Source: Streptomyces sp. NBC_00239
Lineage (GTDB): Bacteria > Actinomycetota > Actinomycetes > Streptomycetales > Streptomycetaceae
NCBI RefSeq assembly: GCF_036194065.1
Contig: NZ_CP108095.1
Coordinates: 372,001 to 436,000 of the forward strand
DNA: 64,000 nt
Direction of reading: 5' to 3'
Shown one piece after another: positions 34,548 to 43,517 of the stretch. The notes under the pieces were generated by a model. It searched no databases. It was not told the origin of the DNA and saw only the letters and a list, made by a program, of their open reading frames with translations. The first letter of the stretch is position 1. Every line of letters starts with the position of its first letter. A program made the translations under genes and the position numbers.

Positions 34548-35711
34548 TCAGGCCGCCTTGCCCGGATCCTCGTGCGACGTACCGTTCATGGACTGCCGCA
34601 GGCGTGAGAGGTGCAGGTAGATCTCACGGCGCGCGCGGTTCTGGTTGCCCAGCGGCCGGTGTTCGGGCAGGGCGTGCCACGGGTTGAAGGTCAGCCGGTC
34701 GGCCAGTGCGAACTGTTCGTCTTCCTCGAACTCCTGCCTGGGCAGCCGGAGTACGGCGACCGGGACGGACGGGGACAGCCGCTCGGGCCAGACGACGGAG
34801 GCGTTCTCGACGGGCATCCGGTGTGGGTCGGTCTGGAGTTGGACGAGGAAGTCGAGGACGACGTCCCGTCGGCGCAGCGCCCCGGCCAGGGCCTGCTGCA
34901 GGTAGTCGTCGGGCGGGTGCCGGGGGACCCGGCTCCGCGTCCGCTCACGCGGCACCACGGAGTACTGCATGGCCTGGCCCTCGCCGAGCAGGTACGGCAC
35001 ACAGCTCCAGTAGCGCGTCTCCAGCGGGCTGGTGTGGGTCTTGGCGTAGAGGCCCTGCATGACGAGGTCGCACAGGTGCGGGTGGCGTGGGCCAAGGAAG
35101 TACAGCAGCGGCGTGCCGGCGTAGACGTGCTGCTGGAGCAGCAGGTTCTCGGCGATGTCCGGGGTGGTGAACGTCGGGGCGCTGATGCCGGTGAAGTCCT
35201 GCGTGGCCCGCTCGTCGTCGAGCAGCGTCGGGCCCTCGACCCCCAGGAGTTTGACGGCGATGCTGAGTACGCCGTTGTCCTTGATGTCGGGCGGTGACAG
35301 CGGGCCGGGACCGGCGAAGCGGACCCAGGCCCGGAAGGTGGCGGGGCGGCGGAACACGCCGTGTCGCAGGCGCTCGGGCAGATCCTCCAGCACGGTGAAC
35401 TCGCCGTGGACGACCCCGTACGTCTTGGTGTTGCCGGCCCGTCGGGCGGTGCCCGGCCCGTACTCGCGCTGGACGAACCGGGTCATCTGCCGGGTGATGG
35501 CCTCGGTGACCTCCGTCTCGTCCGGGAGCGGGCGTTCCTCGGCGATGCCGAGGTGCTGGTCGCGGCGCCGGAGGTTGACGAGCCACTGCACCAGCGCCTG
35601 CACGGGCCCGCGCAGGGTGCGGTCGAGCAGGGGACGGACGTACGGGTCGATGCGCCGTTCGAGGTGGACCAGTGCGAGGAGGACGTCGTTGAGGCGCCTT
35701 GCCGCGCTCAC
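34548..35711 (-). CDS. Catalase-like heme protein (hydroperoxide-converting type)
   Basis: A 387-residue protein with a GTG start that overlaps the Dyp stop as GTGA. It has the catalase-fold heme pocket: YGVVHGEFTV with a distal His102, the conserved FRAWVRFAG patch, and near the C-terminus RREIYLHL, an RxxxY motif (Arg361, Tyr365) at the place of the catalase heme-ligand Tyr. Compared with true catalases it lacks the long N-terminal arm and is shorter. Similar proteins include coral allene oxide synthase, which turns fatty-acid hydroperoxides into allene oxides. In this operon a related reaction on a lipid hydroperoxide is a reasonable guess. Confidence 0.7.
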   Translation of the reverse strand: MSAARRLNDVLLALVHLERRIDPYVRPLLDRTLRGPVQALVQWLVNLRRRDQHLGIAEERPLPDETEVTEAITRQMTRFVQREYGPGTARRAGNTKTYGVVHGEFTVLEDLPERLRHGVFRRPATFRAWVRFAGPGPLSPPDIKDNGVLSIAVKLLGVEGPTLLDDERATQDFTGISAPTFTTPDIAENLLLQQHVYAGTPLLYFLGPRHPHLCDLVMQGLYAKTHTSPLETRYWSCVPYLLGEGQAMQYSVVPRERTRSRVPRHPPDDYLQQALAGALRRRDVVLDFLVQLQTDPHRMPVENASVVWPERLSPSVPVAVLRLPRQEFEEDEQFALADRLTFNPWHALPEHRPLGNQNRARREIYLHLSRLRQSMNGTSHEDPGKAA

Positions 35712-37156
35712 AGCCCGGCGTCCGTTCGGGTGCCTTCGCACAGGTAGCGCAGGGCGCGCAGGCCGGGCAGGAAGAAGTAGGCGCCGCCTCGGACGTAGAC
35801 GAACTGCGGCAGGTCTCGGTAGCGGGTGCGGACCGGCCTGGCCTGCACGGTGAAGGTCGAGTGGTGGTCCTGGCGGGCCCCGACGACGGGGTCCGGGCCG
35901 TCGTAGAGGCCGTTGAAGTCGGGATTGTTGAGCCAGGTGTGCTGGATGAACTCGAACTGGCGGGAGATGTTGGCGTTGAGGCAGAGGAAGTGCAGTCCGC
36001 TGCCGTCCGTGCCGGGTGCCGCTGCGTCGGCGGTCCCGTACGCGCGGCTGCCCGGCCCGTACGCGCGGCCGCGGCGCAGGATCCGGTGGCGTCGGCCGAT
36101 CGCGATCGAGCGGGCCGAGCCGGGGTCGGGGTCCAGCGAGTCGCGCGGGTGGGCGCGGCGGATGTGGGCGCCGAGCGGGCAGCTCAGGCCTTCGGGGTCG
36201 GTGGCGAAGTAGCCGAAGTCGTTGTCGGTGGCCAGGGCCGGGTCGTCGTGGTGCGGCGCGCGCACCAGGGGTGCGCCGCTGGGCCAGCGCCCCATCATGC
36301 GTGCCGCCAGGGCCCCCGCCGCCTGCGGGTCGGTGGCGCCGTCGGGCCGCCGGGTCGCGTCCTCCAGGTACTGCCGGAAGCCGTCGAGGTCCTGGCGGAA
36401 CTGCCGCAGGACCAGGTAGCTGCCGTTGCGCCCGAAGTCGGCGCCGGAGCCGTCGTGGGCGCGGGGCAGCAGGCCCGTGGCGTCGTGCGAGGCCGGCAGC
36501 AGTGGCCGGTCCGTGAGCAGGCCGTATTCGTTGGGGTAGCCGAGCACGAATTCCCCGGCCTTGACGACGTCGTCGCCGCCTGCGCCGGAGGCCTTGGACA
36601 GGCCCTCGACGAGGGGCTGCGAGATGCCGTCGCGGAACCCGAAGGGCTCGCGGTCGGTCAGCTCGGCCGTTCCCAGGCGGGCGATCTCCGTGAGGCCGCC
36701 CGCGCCGAGCACGTCGTGGCGCACCTCCGCCTCCAGCGCCGCCAGCAGTTGCTCGTCCCGGGCGTAGAGCAGCGCGAGGACGTGGACCGGCGGGGTGTCG
36801 GGGCCGCCCCAGAGCCAGTGCCGGGGCGCGTTCTCCCCTACGTCGCCGAGGAGGCGGGAGCGGTTGGGTTCGGCCATGCCGGTGACGAACTCCTGGGAGA
36901 ATCCGCTGGTTCCGGATGTGTCCAGGCCCAGGCGCCGTATGCCCTCGGAGGTGAAGGCGAGGTTCACCGCCGTGTGCGGCGGCTCTGCGCTGCCGTTCGC
37001 CACCTTCGGCGCGAGCCGTCCCAGGGCGGGCCGGGCGGCGGGGCCGGTGATCGTCAGCAGCAGGAAGCAGGCAGCTGTCAGGCTGCCGTATCCACGGGCG
37101 AGGATGCCCTGGATGTCGTCGAGTTCCAGGGGTGCGGGTACGGGTGCTGCTGCCAT
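35708..37156 (-). CDS. Dye-decolorizing-type (Dyp) peroxidase
   Basis: A 482-residue protein; ATG at 37156 downstream of GGAGGAGGG. It shows the Dyp signatures: FGFRDGISQP with the catalytic Asp176 and the adjacent Arg, and CPLGAHIRRAHPR with proximal His331, the heme ligand. No twin-arginine signal is present, so it is cytoplasmic or carried by partners. Dyp enzymes oxidise dyes, phenols and sometimes lipids with hydrogen peroxide. It overlaps the catalase-like gene by 4 bases, which implies coordinated synthesis. Confidence 0.85.
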   Translation of the reverse strand: MAAAPVPAPLELDDIQGILARGYGSLTAACFLLLTITGPAARPALGRLAPKVANGSAEPPHTAVNLAFTSEGIRRLGLDTSGTSGFSQEFVTGMAEPNRSRLLGDVGENAPRHWLWGGPDTPPVHVLALLYARDEQLLAALEAEVRHDVLGAGGLTEIARLGTAELTDREPFGFRDGISQPLVEGLSKASGAGGDDVVKAGEFVLGYPNEYGLLTDRPLLPASHDATGLLPRAHDGSGADFGRNGSYLVLRQFRQDLDGFRQYLEDATRRPDGATDPQAAGALAARMMGRWPSGAPLVRAPHHDDPALATDNDFGYFATDPEGLSCPLGAHIRRAHPRDSLDPDPGSARSIAIGRRHRILRRGRAYGPGSRAYGTADAAAPGTDGSGLHFLCLNANISRQFEFIQHTWLNNPDFNGLYDGPDPVVGARQDHHSTFTVQARPVRTRYRDLPQFVYVRGGAYFFLPGLRALRYLCEGTRTDAGL

Positions 37157-37187
37157 CGCGTCACGCCCTCCTCCGGCAGCGCCCTGG

Positions 37188-38987
37188 TCAGAACAGGGCG
37201 AGCCAGGCCTGGGTCTCTGCCGGTCCGAGATCTCCGAAGAGGCCCGCGCGGATACGGGCATTGGTGTCGATGTGGTGCGTGGTCAGCGTGTCGTAGGCCG
37301 AGTACCACACCTCGGTCGGCACCTGGTGGCAGCGCAGGAAGAACTTGAAGGCCTGCTCGTCCTCGGCGCCGTCCCGGACGAGCCACCGAGTGCGCGGATA
37401 GCCGTGACCGTTGCTGAAGACGGCGTTCAGGCCCCAGGCGACCTTGTCGACGAAATCGTCCATGTAGCTTTCGAGGCTGCCGTCGTAATTGCTCACGAAG
37501 ACCACTCGCCGTTTGTCGTCGATGAACAGCCAGCGGGCGAAGTGGATGGTCTTGACGCCGGCGAGGCTGCCCCGGTTGAACAGGTGACGGACCCCGTAGT
37601 CGACGACGAACAGGACCCCGGTGAGCGTCATCCGCCTGAACCGGCCGGACTTGACGAAGCCGACCGCGGTGAAGGGGTTCTGCGCGGCGAAGTCCTCGCA
37701 GGCGGCCAGCCGGGCCACGTGCTCCGGGTCGGGGCGCTCCCGGTTGGGTGCGTCGCGTCGCTCGTGCCATCGCAGCAGCACCGCCCAGACCGGCAGGGCG
37801 AACACGGCCACCGGCAGCAGCGCCAACCCGGCCAGGGGCACCGCGACCCGGTGCGCCGCCTGCCGGACCCGCCACCGCAGGCCGGGCCGGGCGGCCGGCG
37901 AACCCGCCCACGCCAGGTCGGGACGTCCGGTGACGAAGCGCTGGATCTCGGCCCGTACCGTGGCGGGGTCCTGCGGCAGTTCGGAACCGGAGGGACCCGC
38001 GGCACGCTGGTCGAGGAAGGTCTCGATCGCCTCGCGCAGCCGGGCCTCCTGAAGGATCTGCCGCAGGCCCCGGCCGACGGTGTTGACGTAGAACGCGGCG
38101 CTGGGAACGCAGTGGTCGCGCAGCCAGGCGACGCGTGCCGCGTCGGGGGCGCCCGCCACGGGATAGCCCTCGCAGTGCCCGAAGACCTCCCCGACACCGC
38201 TGCCGGCCTTGCGGACCAGATCGGCGAGGTGCGCGTCCAGCGGGGCGTCCACCTCGCTCATGTAGACGATGCTCGCCGGGACGGGCTCACCCGCGAGGTC
38301 GGTCCCGGCGGGCACCAGGACCAGACGCGCGAAGTGGACCCCGACCAGCTCCGAGAACGGGACGACCTCGCCCGCGCTCCCCTTGCGGCCGGCCTCGTCC
38401 AGGCGCCGCCGGACCTCGGCGACCCGGTCCTCGGGCACGACCGCCCTGATGGTCACGGCGACCTGGTGAGGGGCCCTGGCCGCCTCGGCGAGTGACGCCG
38501 TCGGGTCCGGTGATCCGTACGTTCCCGGTGATCCGGGTGAACCGCGAAGGCTCAGTGCGAAGTTCAGGACCTTGTGCCGCCCCCAGTAGACGATGCCGAG
38601 ATAGACACCGGGAGCGATCTCCCGGATCTCGTCGCGGATCCGCCGCGCCACGAACGACGTACGGGAGTAGTCCAGGACCGTGCATTCCTTGCCGTCGAGT
38701 CGGCTCGGGCCGCGATAGACCTTCGCCCGGACCGCGGCCACGCCGAACGGCGTGATCCGGTTGAGGAGTTCACCGCGGCCGGGATCGAAGACCTTGCCCT
38801 TCCAGGCGGCGACGCGGGCAAGGGCCGCGGCCGCCTCCGACAGCCCGGCGCCGCGCGCCAGCAGGACCGTGCCGTGCGCCTCACCCGTGGGGATCCCACC
38901 GGCGGGGCTGCTGCGGAACAGCTGATCGAGGGCCGGCCGCGACATGCCCAGCAGCCGGGCCACGTCCACCCCCGTGTCGTGGCTCAT
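37188..38987 (-). CDS. Unknown protein with duplicated domain and central membrane segment
   Basis: A 599-residue protein; the ATG at 38987 has GGAGG at 6-base spacing. Residues of about 25-155 form a lipocalin-like domain of unknown type (RITPFGVAAVRAKVYRG..., DEIREIAPGVYLGIVYWG). Two related domains follow, at about 215-340 and 455-590, sharing the pattern HFARxxxI..V/S-x-Y/D-x-P/S-L-D/E-x-x-x-D/D-x-V-x-K...GHG/CEGYP. They flank one hydrophobic segment (about 380-406). No heme or metal motif is certain. It is the first gene of the heme operon and probably membrane-bound. Confidence 0.55.
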   Translation of the reverse strand: MSHDTGVDVARLLGMSRPALDQLFRSSPAGGIPTGEAHGTVLLARGAGLSEAAAALARVAAWKGKVFDPGRGELLNRITPFGVAAVRAKVYRGPSRLDGKECTVLDYSRTSFVARRIRDEIREIAPGVYLGIVYWGRHKVLNFALSLRGSPGSPGTYGSPDPTASLAEAARAPHQVAVTIRAVVPEDRVAEVRRRLDEAGRKGSAGEVVPFSELVGVHFARLVLVPAGTDLAGEPVPASIVYMSEVDAPLDAHLADLVRKAGSGVGEVFGHCEGYPVAGAPDAARVAWLRDHCVPSAAFYVNTVGRGLRQILQEARLREAIETFLDQRAAGPSGSELPQDPATVRAEIQRFVTGRPDLAWAGSPAARPGLRWRVRQAAHRVAVPLAGLALLPVAVFALPVWAVLLRWHERRDAPNRERPDPEHVARLAACEDFAAQNPFTAVGFVKSGRFRRMTLTGVLFVVDYGVRHLFNRGSLAGVKTIHFARWLFIDDKRRVVFVSNYDGSLESYMDDFVDKVAWGLNAVFSNGHGYPRTRWLVRDGAEDEQAFKFFLRCHQVPTEVWYSAYDTLTTHHIDTNARIRAGLFGDLGPAETQAWLALF

Positions 38988-39013
38988 CACATACCTCCAT
39001 GGGCCATGACATC

Positions 39014-39042
39014 ATCGTATTTCAGTCTGTATGCCACGGCAT
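39014..39042 (-). promoter_or_regulatory. Probable promoter and operator of the heme-enzyme operon
   Basis: On the minus strand TACGAT (39019-39014) looks like a -10 box about 27 bases upstream of the first start codon. An ATGCC-AC-GGCAT palindrome (39031-39042) covers the -35 region, so a dimeric repressor could block it. The remainder of 38988-39399 shows no gene. Confidence 0.4.
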
Positions 39043-39399
39043 GTCACGTCTCCGCAGGCCGTGTCCCGCGCCCCGGCATACCGCGCGCCGATGCGGTCAG
39101 GCGCACCAGGCAACGCCTCATGCGTCCGCGCAGCGCGGGGCGGCGGGACCGGGTCGACGTCGGGGCTGCAGCCACACGACGGGGGCGCCGTTGACCGGCA
39201 TGCGCGGTCCAGGGTCCGCAGCGGGTGGATTCGAGATGCCCTGCCGGTAGGGCTGTTGTGCGTACAGGGGATCGTTTCTGCGATTCCTGTTCGGGCGTGG
39301 CGGGGGAAGTCGCGCAAAGGTGTGTGGAAGCGTCCCGACCGTTCCCGGGTGGAGGCGGCGTTACCGCTGCCCTGCCCCCTTCCGGAAGGACGACTTGTC

Positions 39400-39969
39400 A
39401 TGCGCAAACCTAGGTTCTCGCTGCTCGCCGCCGTGTGCGCGGCGGTCCCGCTCGTGTTGGCCGGAGCCTCGCCGGCGTCGGCGGATTCGCTCATCAACCA
39501 AGATCTCGTGAACAAGATGCACGGCAGCCGCCTGGCGCTGGGCGGGGACAGCACCGCGGAAGGGGCCGAGGTGATCGCGCTCCGCGGTACCCGCTGGGAC
39601 AGCTACATCACGGAGGCCTGGGACTGGGAAGGCACCTACGACAGCACCAACCAGCTGTGGACCGCGACGCTGCGCAACCGTGCCGCGAACCGGTGCATCG
39701 AGCCCGAGTCGACGAACCCGGTCCGGGGAAACCGCATCGTGGTACGCGCGTGCGACGGCTCGGACCAGCAGAAGTGGAGCCTGCGCCTGGAAACCAAGGG
39801 CGGCAACCCGGAGCGCTGGTGGATCTGGCGTCCACTGAAGAACGTCAACGTCGCCATGGCCCTCCAGAACACCAACAACGACCAATGGGACACCGTCCGC
39901 CTGGACTACTCCTACCCCAGCGACGACCGCCTGTGGCAGACCGGCCCCAACAACCAGTCCTGGTGGTAG
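39400..39969 (+). CDS. Secreted ricin-type lectin-like protein
   Basis: A 189-residue protein; ATG at 39400 with GGAAGGA about 10 bases upstream. A clear signal peptide ends at ASPASA. The mature part carries one beta-trefoil-like domain with CIEPEST and QQKWSLRLE motifs plus WWIWRPL and LWQTG, all in the spacing of ricin-type domains. It has two Cys that can form a disulfide. Probably binds glycans outside the cell. Confidence 0.75.
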   Translation: MRKPRFSLLAAVCAAVPLVLAGASPASADSLINQDLVNKMHGSRLALGGDSTAEGAEVIALRGTRWDSYITEAWDWEGTYDSTNQLWTATLRNRAANRCIEPESTNPVRGNRIVVRACDGSDQQKWSLRLETKGGNPERWWIWRPLKNVNVAMALQNTNNDQWDTVRLDYSYPSDDRLWQTGPNNQSWW

Positions 39970-40090
39970 ACGACAGCCGCGACAGAGCGGGGCCTTCGAT
40001 CCGTGTGCGCCGCGCTCCGGTTCGTCGCACACGGGCCGCAGGTCACAGGCAGCCGTTCCGGCTCGGACCTGCGCTTCCCCGTCGCCCGTC

Positions 40091-40121
40091 TTGACCCTTT
40101 CGTGATCTTGGAAGCTACAAC
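40091..40121 (+). promoter_or_regulatory. Possible promoter of the secreted protein gene
   Basis: TTGACC (40091-40096) and TACAAC (40116-40121) are 19 bases apart, about 30 bases upstream of the start codon. Confidence 0.35.
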
Positions 40122-40151
40122 TCCGGACGCGAGTCGCGGATCCAACCGGGC

Positions 40152-41558
40152 ATGAAGAAGATCTCCCTGCTCACCGTGGCCACCGCGGCGATACTGGGCC
40201 TCGCGGCCCCGTACGCCCAGGCCGCGCCGGGCGCCCCGGCACAGGCCCCGGGGCCCCGTGAGCTCCGCCTGACCTCCGCCGGCGAGGTGACCATGCCGGT
40301 TCCCGAAGGCGCGGAGGCGCCCGCCCAGAAGGCGTTCTCCGTCAGCCTCCGCGCCAAGGTGAAGGGCCACCACCCCCTGGTCAAGCACCGGATCTCCTTC
40401 GACCTCACGGCCCTCAAGGGCAAGGTCGACTGGAAGGTCTGGTACGGACCCAGCTGCAAGCGGACGGGCGAGAAGGCCGTCTGCGAGTCGCACACCTCCG
40501 TGTACGACGCCCTCAAGGTGGCGATCGTCAAGCTGAGCCCCGCCAAGGGCACCGCGCCCGGCTTCACCGGAGACATCAAGGTCACCGGCGAGGTCCCCGG
40601 CGCCACCGTCAAGCCCTGGAACATCAAGGTCAACGTCGGCGGGCCCGACCTGGCCGTCCAGCCCCTGTCCGTACCCGGGACCGTTGCCGTCGGAGCGGCC
40701 GTCCGGCTGCCGCTGGCGTTCTCCAACGGCGGCACCGCGCCCGCCAGGAACGTCCTGCTCTGGCTCCGCACCAGCAACGGCCTGGACTTCACCACGAAGT
40801 ACGACAACTGCACGTACGGCCTGCAGAAGAAGTACTTCCGCAAGGTGGCCCTGTGCACGGTCCCCGGCACCTTCGGCGTGAACGGCGACTTCCGGACGAC
40901 CACCTCCCCCGTCCTGAAGGCCCGTCAGGACGGGGCTGCCGAGACGATCGACTACGGGGTGTTCCAGGACAGCGAAGCACAACGCAGGCAGCTCACCCGG
41001 GGCGGCAGCAACTGGGTCCGGGGCACCGGCACCGCGCTGAAGGTGGCGGCGGACAGTACCGCTCCGCTCTCCGGGGACCTCGACGACCACGACAACTGGA
41101 CCAGCGAGCGCCTCCAGATCAAGAACAGGTCGGAGTTCACCGCTGTCGGCGGCGCCGTCAGGGGCCGCTCCGGACAGACCGTCACCGCCTCCTTCGGCTT
41201 CGACTTCGCCGGCCCCGGCCGCAGCTACACCGAAGCCGAGGCGGAACTCACCACCCGGGTGACCCTGCCCGCGGGAGTGACCGCCACCGCAACGCCCGAG
41301 AACTGCCACGCCGTCCGGCGCGGCGGCAACGCGTACGACTGCGTCGAGGGCACCCGCGAGTTCCTGGCCGGCGACAAGCTCCGCTACGCCTTCACGTTGA
41401 AGATCGACCGCATCGACCCCGCCGCGAAGGGCGAGGTCCGCGTCTTCCGCTCCTTCCTCCTCGACGACCCGGACATGCCGGGCAGCGGCTCGGGCCGCCC
41501 CGAGGGCGACACCAACCCCAAGGACGACCGGGCAAAGATCACCGTCGTCACGTCGTAA
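40152..41558 (+). CDS. Secreted protein with repeated beta-sandwich domains
   Basis: A 468-residue protein with a signal peptide (MKKISLLTVATAAILGLAAP). Beyond it, three beta-rich regions of about 130 residues have the flavour of DUF11/CARDB adhesion domains, with short Cys pairs (CKRTGEKAVC, CTYGLQKKYFRKVALC, CHAVRRGGNAYDC) that likely form disulfides. No sortase motif or C-terminal anchor is present, so it should be released. Function unknown; surface or extracellular matrix role is inferred from architecture. Confidence 0.65.
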   Translation: MKKISLLTVATAAILGLAAPYAQAAPGAPAQAPGPRELRLTSAGEVTMPVPEGAEAPAQKAFSVSLRAKVKGHHPLVKHRISFDLTALKGKVDWKVWYGPSCKRTGEKAVCESHTSVYDALKVAIVKLSPAKGTAPGFTGDIKVTGEVPGATVKPWNIKVNVGGPDLAVQPLSVPGTVAVGAAVRLPLAFSNGGTAPARNVLLWLRTSNGLDFTTKYDNCTYGLQKKYFRKVALCTVPGTFGVNGDFRTTTSPVLKARQDGAAETIDYGVFQDSEAQRRQLTRGGSNWVRGTGTALKVAADSTAPLSGDLDDHDNWTSERLQIKNRSEFTAVGGAVRGRSGQTVTASFGFDFAGPGRSYTEAEAELTTRVTLPAGVTATATPENCHAVRRGGNAYDCVEGTREFLAGDKLRYAFTLKIDRIDPAAKGEVRVFRSFLLDDPDMPGSGSGRPEGDTNPKDDRAKITVVTS

Positions 41559-41588
41559 CGAAGGCACTGCACGACGGGCGGAGTGTCG

Positions 41589-41610
41589 GGAGCCTGCCGG
41601 GGCCGGCTCC
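41589..41610. terminator. Hairpin between convergent genes
   Basis: An imperfect stem pairing GGAGCC with GGCTCC and GCC with GGC lies between the secreted protein gene and the CAP gene. It is short but suitably placed. Confidence 0.4.
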
Positions 41611-41620
41611 TGCTCCGGCC

Positions 41621-42229
41621 TCACTGCTGGCAGCGCCCGAACGTCACCACGTAGGTGCCGCCGGTCGGCGACGCGGCCCCGGCGCGGTCCGCCGAGCCGG
41701 GCTGGGCCCACGGGCCCAGCTCGCGCAGCGTCGGCTTGAGGATGATGGCGCGGTGGCCCGAGCTGTTCATCCACCAGTTGACGGCGGCCTGCGGGGTTCC
41801 CGATCCGCCCCACCCGGTGTACGTGATCTCGCTGAACTCCCATGACCGGGGGTTCGGACAGTACCCGGCCGCCTGGATGCGGCTCTGCGGCGTCGAGCCG
41901 CTCTGCGGGTTGCGGTGCGAGTCCTGGCCGGGCCCCCACCACTTCAGCTGGACCGCCGCGACGGCATGCTGCTGGGCCGCGTTCGTCAGGGCTTGATTGA
42001 CGGTGAGCTGCGGCAGCCCGCGCTGGGTGCGTTGCACGTTGATCAGGCACACCACGGCTTCCCTGGCCCGTGCGGCCGTCGCGGCCGTAGGGGCCTGGTT
42101 GGCGGCGGTCGCATCACAGGTCGGAGCGGCGGCCGACGGAGTAGCGACGATGGGGAAGAGCGTGGCCGACAGGGCGGCGGCCACGGCAGTACCCAGCAGT
42201 CTTCCGGCATGCGGCATGGAGCAGTGCAC
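41621..42229 (-). CDS. Secreted CAP (SCP/PR-1-like) domain protein
   Basis: About 202 residues. A GTG at 42229 follows GGAGG at 10 bases and is preferred over the ATG at 42217. A signal peptide ends at ATPSAAA. The CAP domain has VVCLINVQRTQRGLPQL, the first helix, AAQQHAV with its conserved His, SWEFSEI with the conserved Glu, and SSGHRAIILKP with the second His. Four Cys are present. Such proteins are secreted and can bind sterols or lipids; in bacteria their role is mostly unknown. Confidence 0.85.
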   Translation of the reverse strand: MHCSMPHAGRLLGTAVAAALSATLFPIVATPSAAAPTCDATAANQAPTAATAARAREAVVCLINVQRTQRGLPQLTVNQALTNAAQQHAVAAVQLKWWGPGQDSHRNPQSGSTPQSRIQAAGYCPNPRSWEFSEITYTGWGGSGTPQAAVNWWMNSSGHRAIILKPTLRELGPWAQPGSADRAGAASPTGGTYVVTFGRCQQ

Positions 42230-42484
42230 GGAGGATCCACCTCCCGCGAACATGAATGGTGTCGTCTGGTCTGGCTGGAGCGGAACGGCGACCGATCGGC
42301 CGCACATCGCCCCTTCCAGGCTGCCACCGGCGGTTGGAAACCGCTCGGCGGATGCGCTCGGGTCGAGCACCCGCGGTCCGGGCCTCCCGGACGAGCCGTG
42401 GCGCAACGTGGATCCGCATGGCGGTCCTCATCGATTGTGGTGCTTCAATGGACCGTCGTTCATGGTCTTGCAAGGAGAAGCGCT

Positions 42485-43258
42485 GTGCCCCTGGTGTCTG
42501 TCGTGATGCCCGTGTACAACTCGGAAGCCACCCTCGGCGCAGCCGTCCGATCGGTGCTCACGCAGACCCACAGCGACTTGGAGCTGCTGGTCACCGACGA
42601 TCGGTCCTCCGACGGCTCCATGGACCTGCTCCGCGAGTTCGCCGAGAAGGACGAGCGCGTCCTGCCGGAGTCGGCACCCGAACAGGGCGGTGCGGGCCGG
42701 GCCCGCAACCTCGCGATCGAGCGGGCCCGCGGGGACTACATCGCCTTCCTCGACAGCGACGACATGTGGCTTCCGGAGAAGACCGAGAAGCAGCTCGCCT
42801 TCGCTGCGCAGGCCACTGCGCCCTTGACGTTCACCTCGTACTTCAAGATGGACGCCGACTACGACGGCGAGAGCACCGACTGGGTCCCGAACGGCCGGGT
42901 GGTCCGTGCGCGGGAGCACGTGGACTACCGCGCGATGCTGGTCCGAGACCACATCGGAGCGCTCACCGCCATGTACGACCGCAACGTCCTGGGCACGAGG
43001 CTGATGCCGGAAATGCGCAAGCGCCAGGACTACGCCCTCTGGCTGTCGATCATGCGGGACGGCGCTGACGCCCGGGGCCTGACCGAGCCGCTCGCGGTGT
43101 ACAGGGCCCACCAGGCGGGATCACTGTCCTCCAACAAGCTCTCGCTCGTCCAATACAACTGGACCCTGTACCGCGAACACGAGCACCTGTCCGTCCCGCG
43201 AGCGACCCGGGCACTGGCCGGCGCTGCCTGGCAGTCGCTGCGCAACTCGCGCATCTAG
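42485..43258 (+). CDS. Family 2 glycosyltransferase
   Basis: A 257-residue cytoplasmic protein with a GTG start behind AAGGAG at 8-base spacing. It starts PLVSVVMPVYNSEATL and has LVTDDRSSDGS (nucleotide-binding Asp) and FLDSDDMWLP (metal-binding DxD), the hallmarks of a GT-A fold family 2 enzyme. The C-terminal part has KRQDYALWL, the typical acceptor-side motif of exopolysaccharide transferases. It should transfer a sugar from a nucleotide sugar. No polysaccharide cluster is around it. Confidence 0.85.
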   Translation: MPLVSVVMPVYNSEATLGAAVRSVLTQTHSDLELLVTDDRSSDGSMDLLREFAEKDERVLPESAPEQGGAGRARNLAIERARGDYIAFLDSDDMWLPEKTEKQLAFAAQATAPLTFTSYFKMDADYDGESTDWVPNGRVVRAREHVDYRAMLVRDHIGALTAMYDRNVLGTRLMPEMRKRQDYALWLSIMRDGADARGLTEPLAVYRAHQAGSLSSNKLSLVQYNWTLYREHEHLSVPRATRALAGAAWQSLRNSRI

Positions 43259-43517
43259 ACCCACGCACGGACCCGGGGAGCCCGGAGCGCGACCGTTCCC
43301 CGGGGTACCCGACCGGGCCCCGCCCCCGTGGCCGTGCCGCGTGCTCGTGGGCTGCACCCGGGGTCGGGACTCGGCGGGTCACCGGTGCCGTCGGCCGGCT
43401 ACGCGGATGCGCTGCCCTTGGTGATCGTCGGCGCACCATCCTCGCGACGGTGGCCGGTCACGCGCCCTACGGTCCCCCGCCTCGGGCAGTGGAGGCGATG
43501 CGAAGGGAGCGCTTTCC

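Noticed and set aside
43270..43304. CCCGGGGA/TCCCCGGG hairpin after the GT2 gene as terminator
   Set aside because: Only 8 bp with a 17-base loop; too weak to call in this GC-rich DNA.
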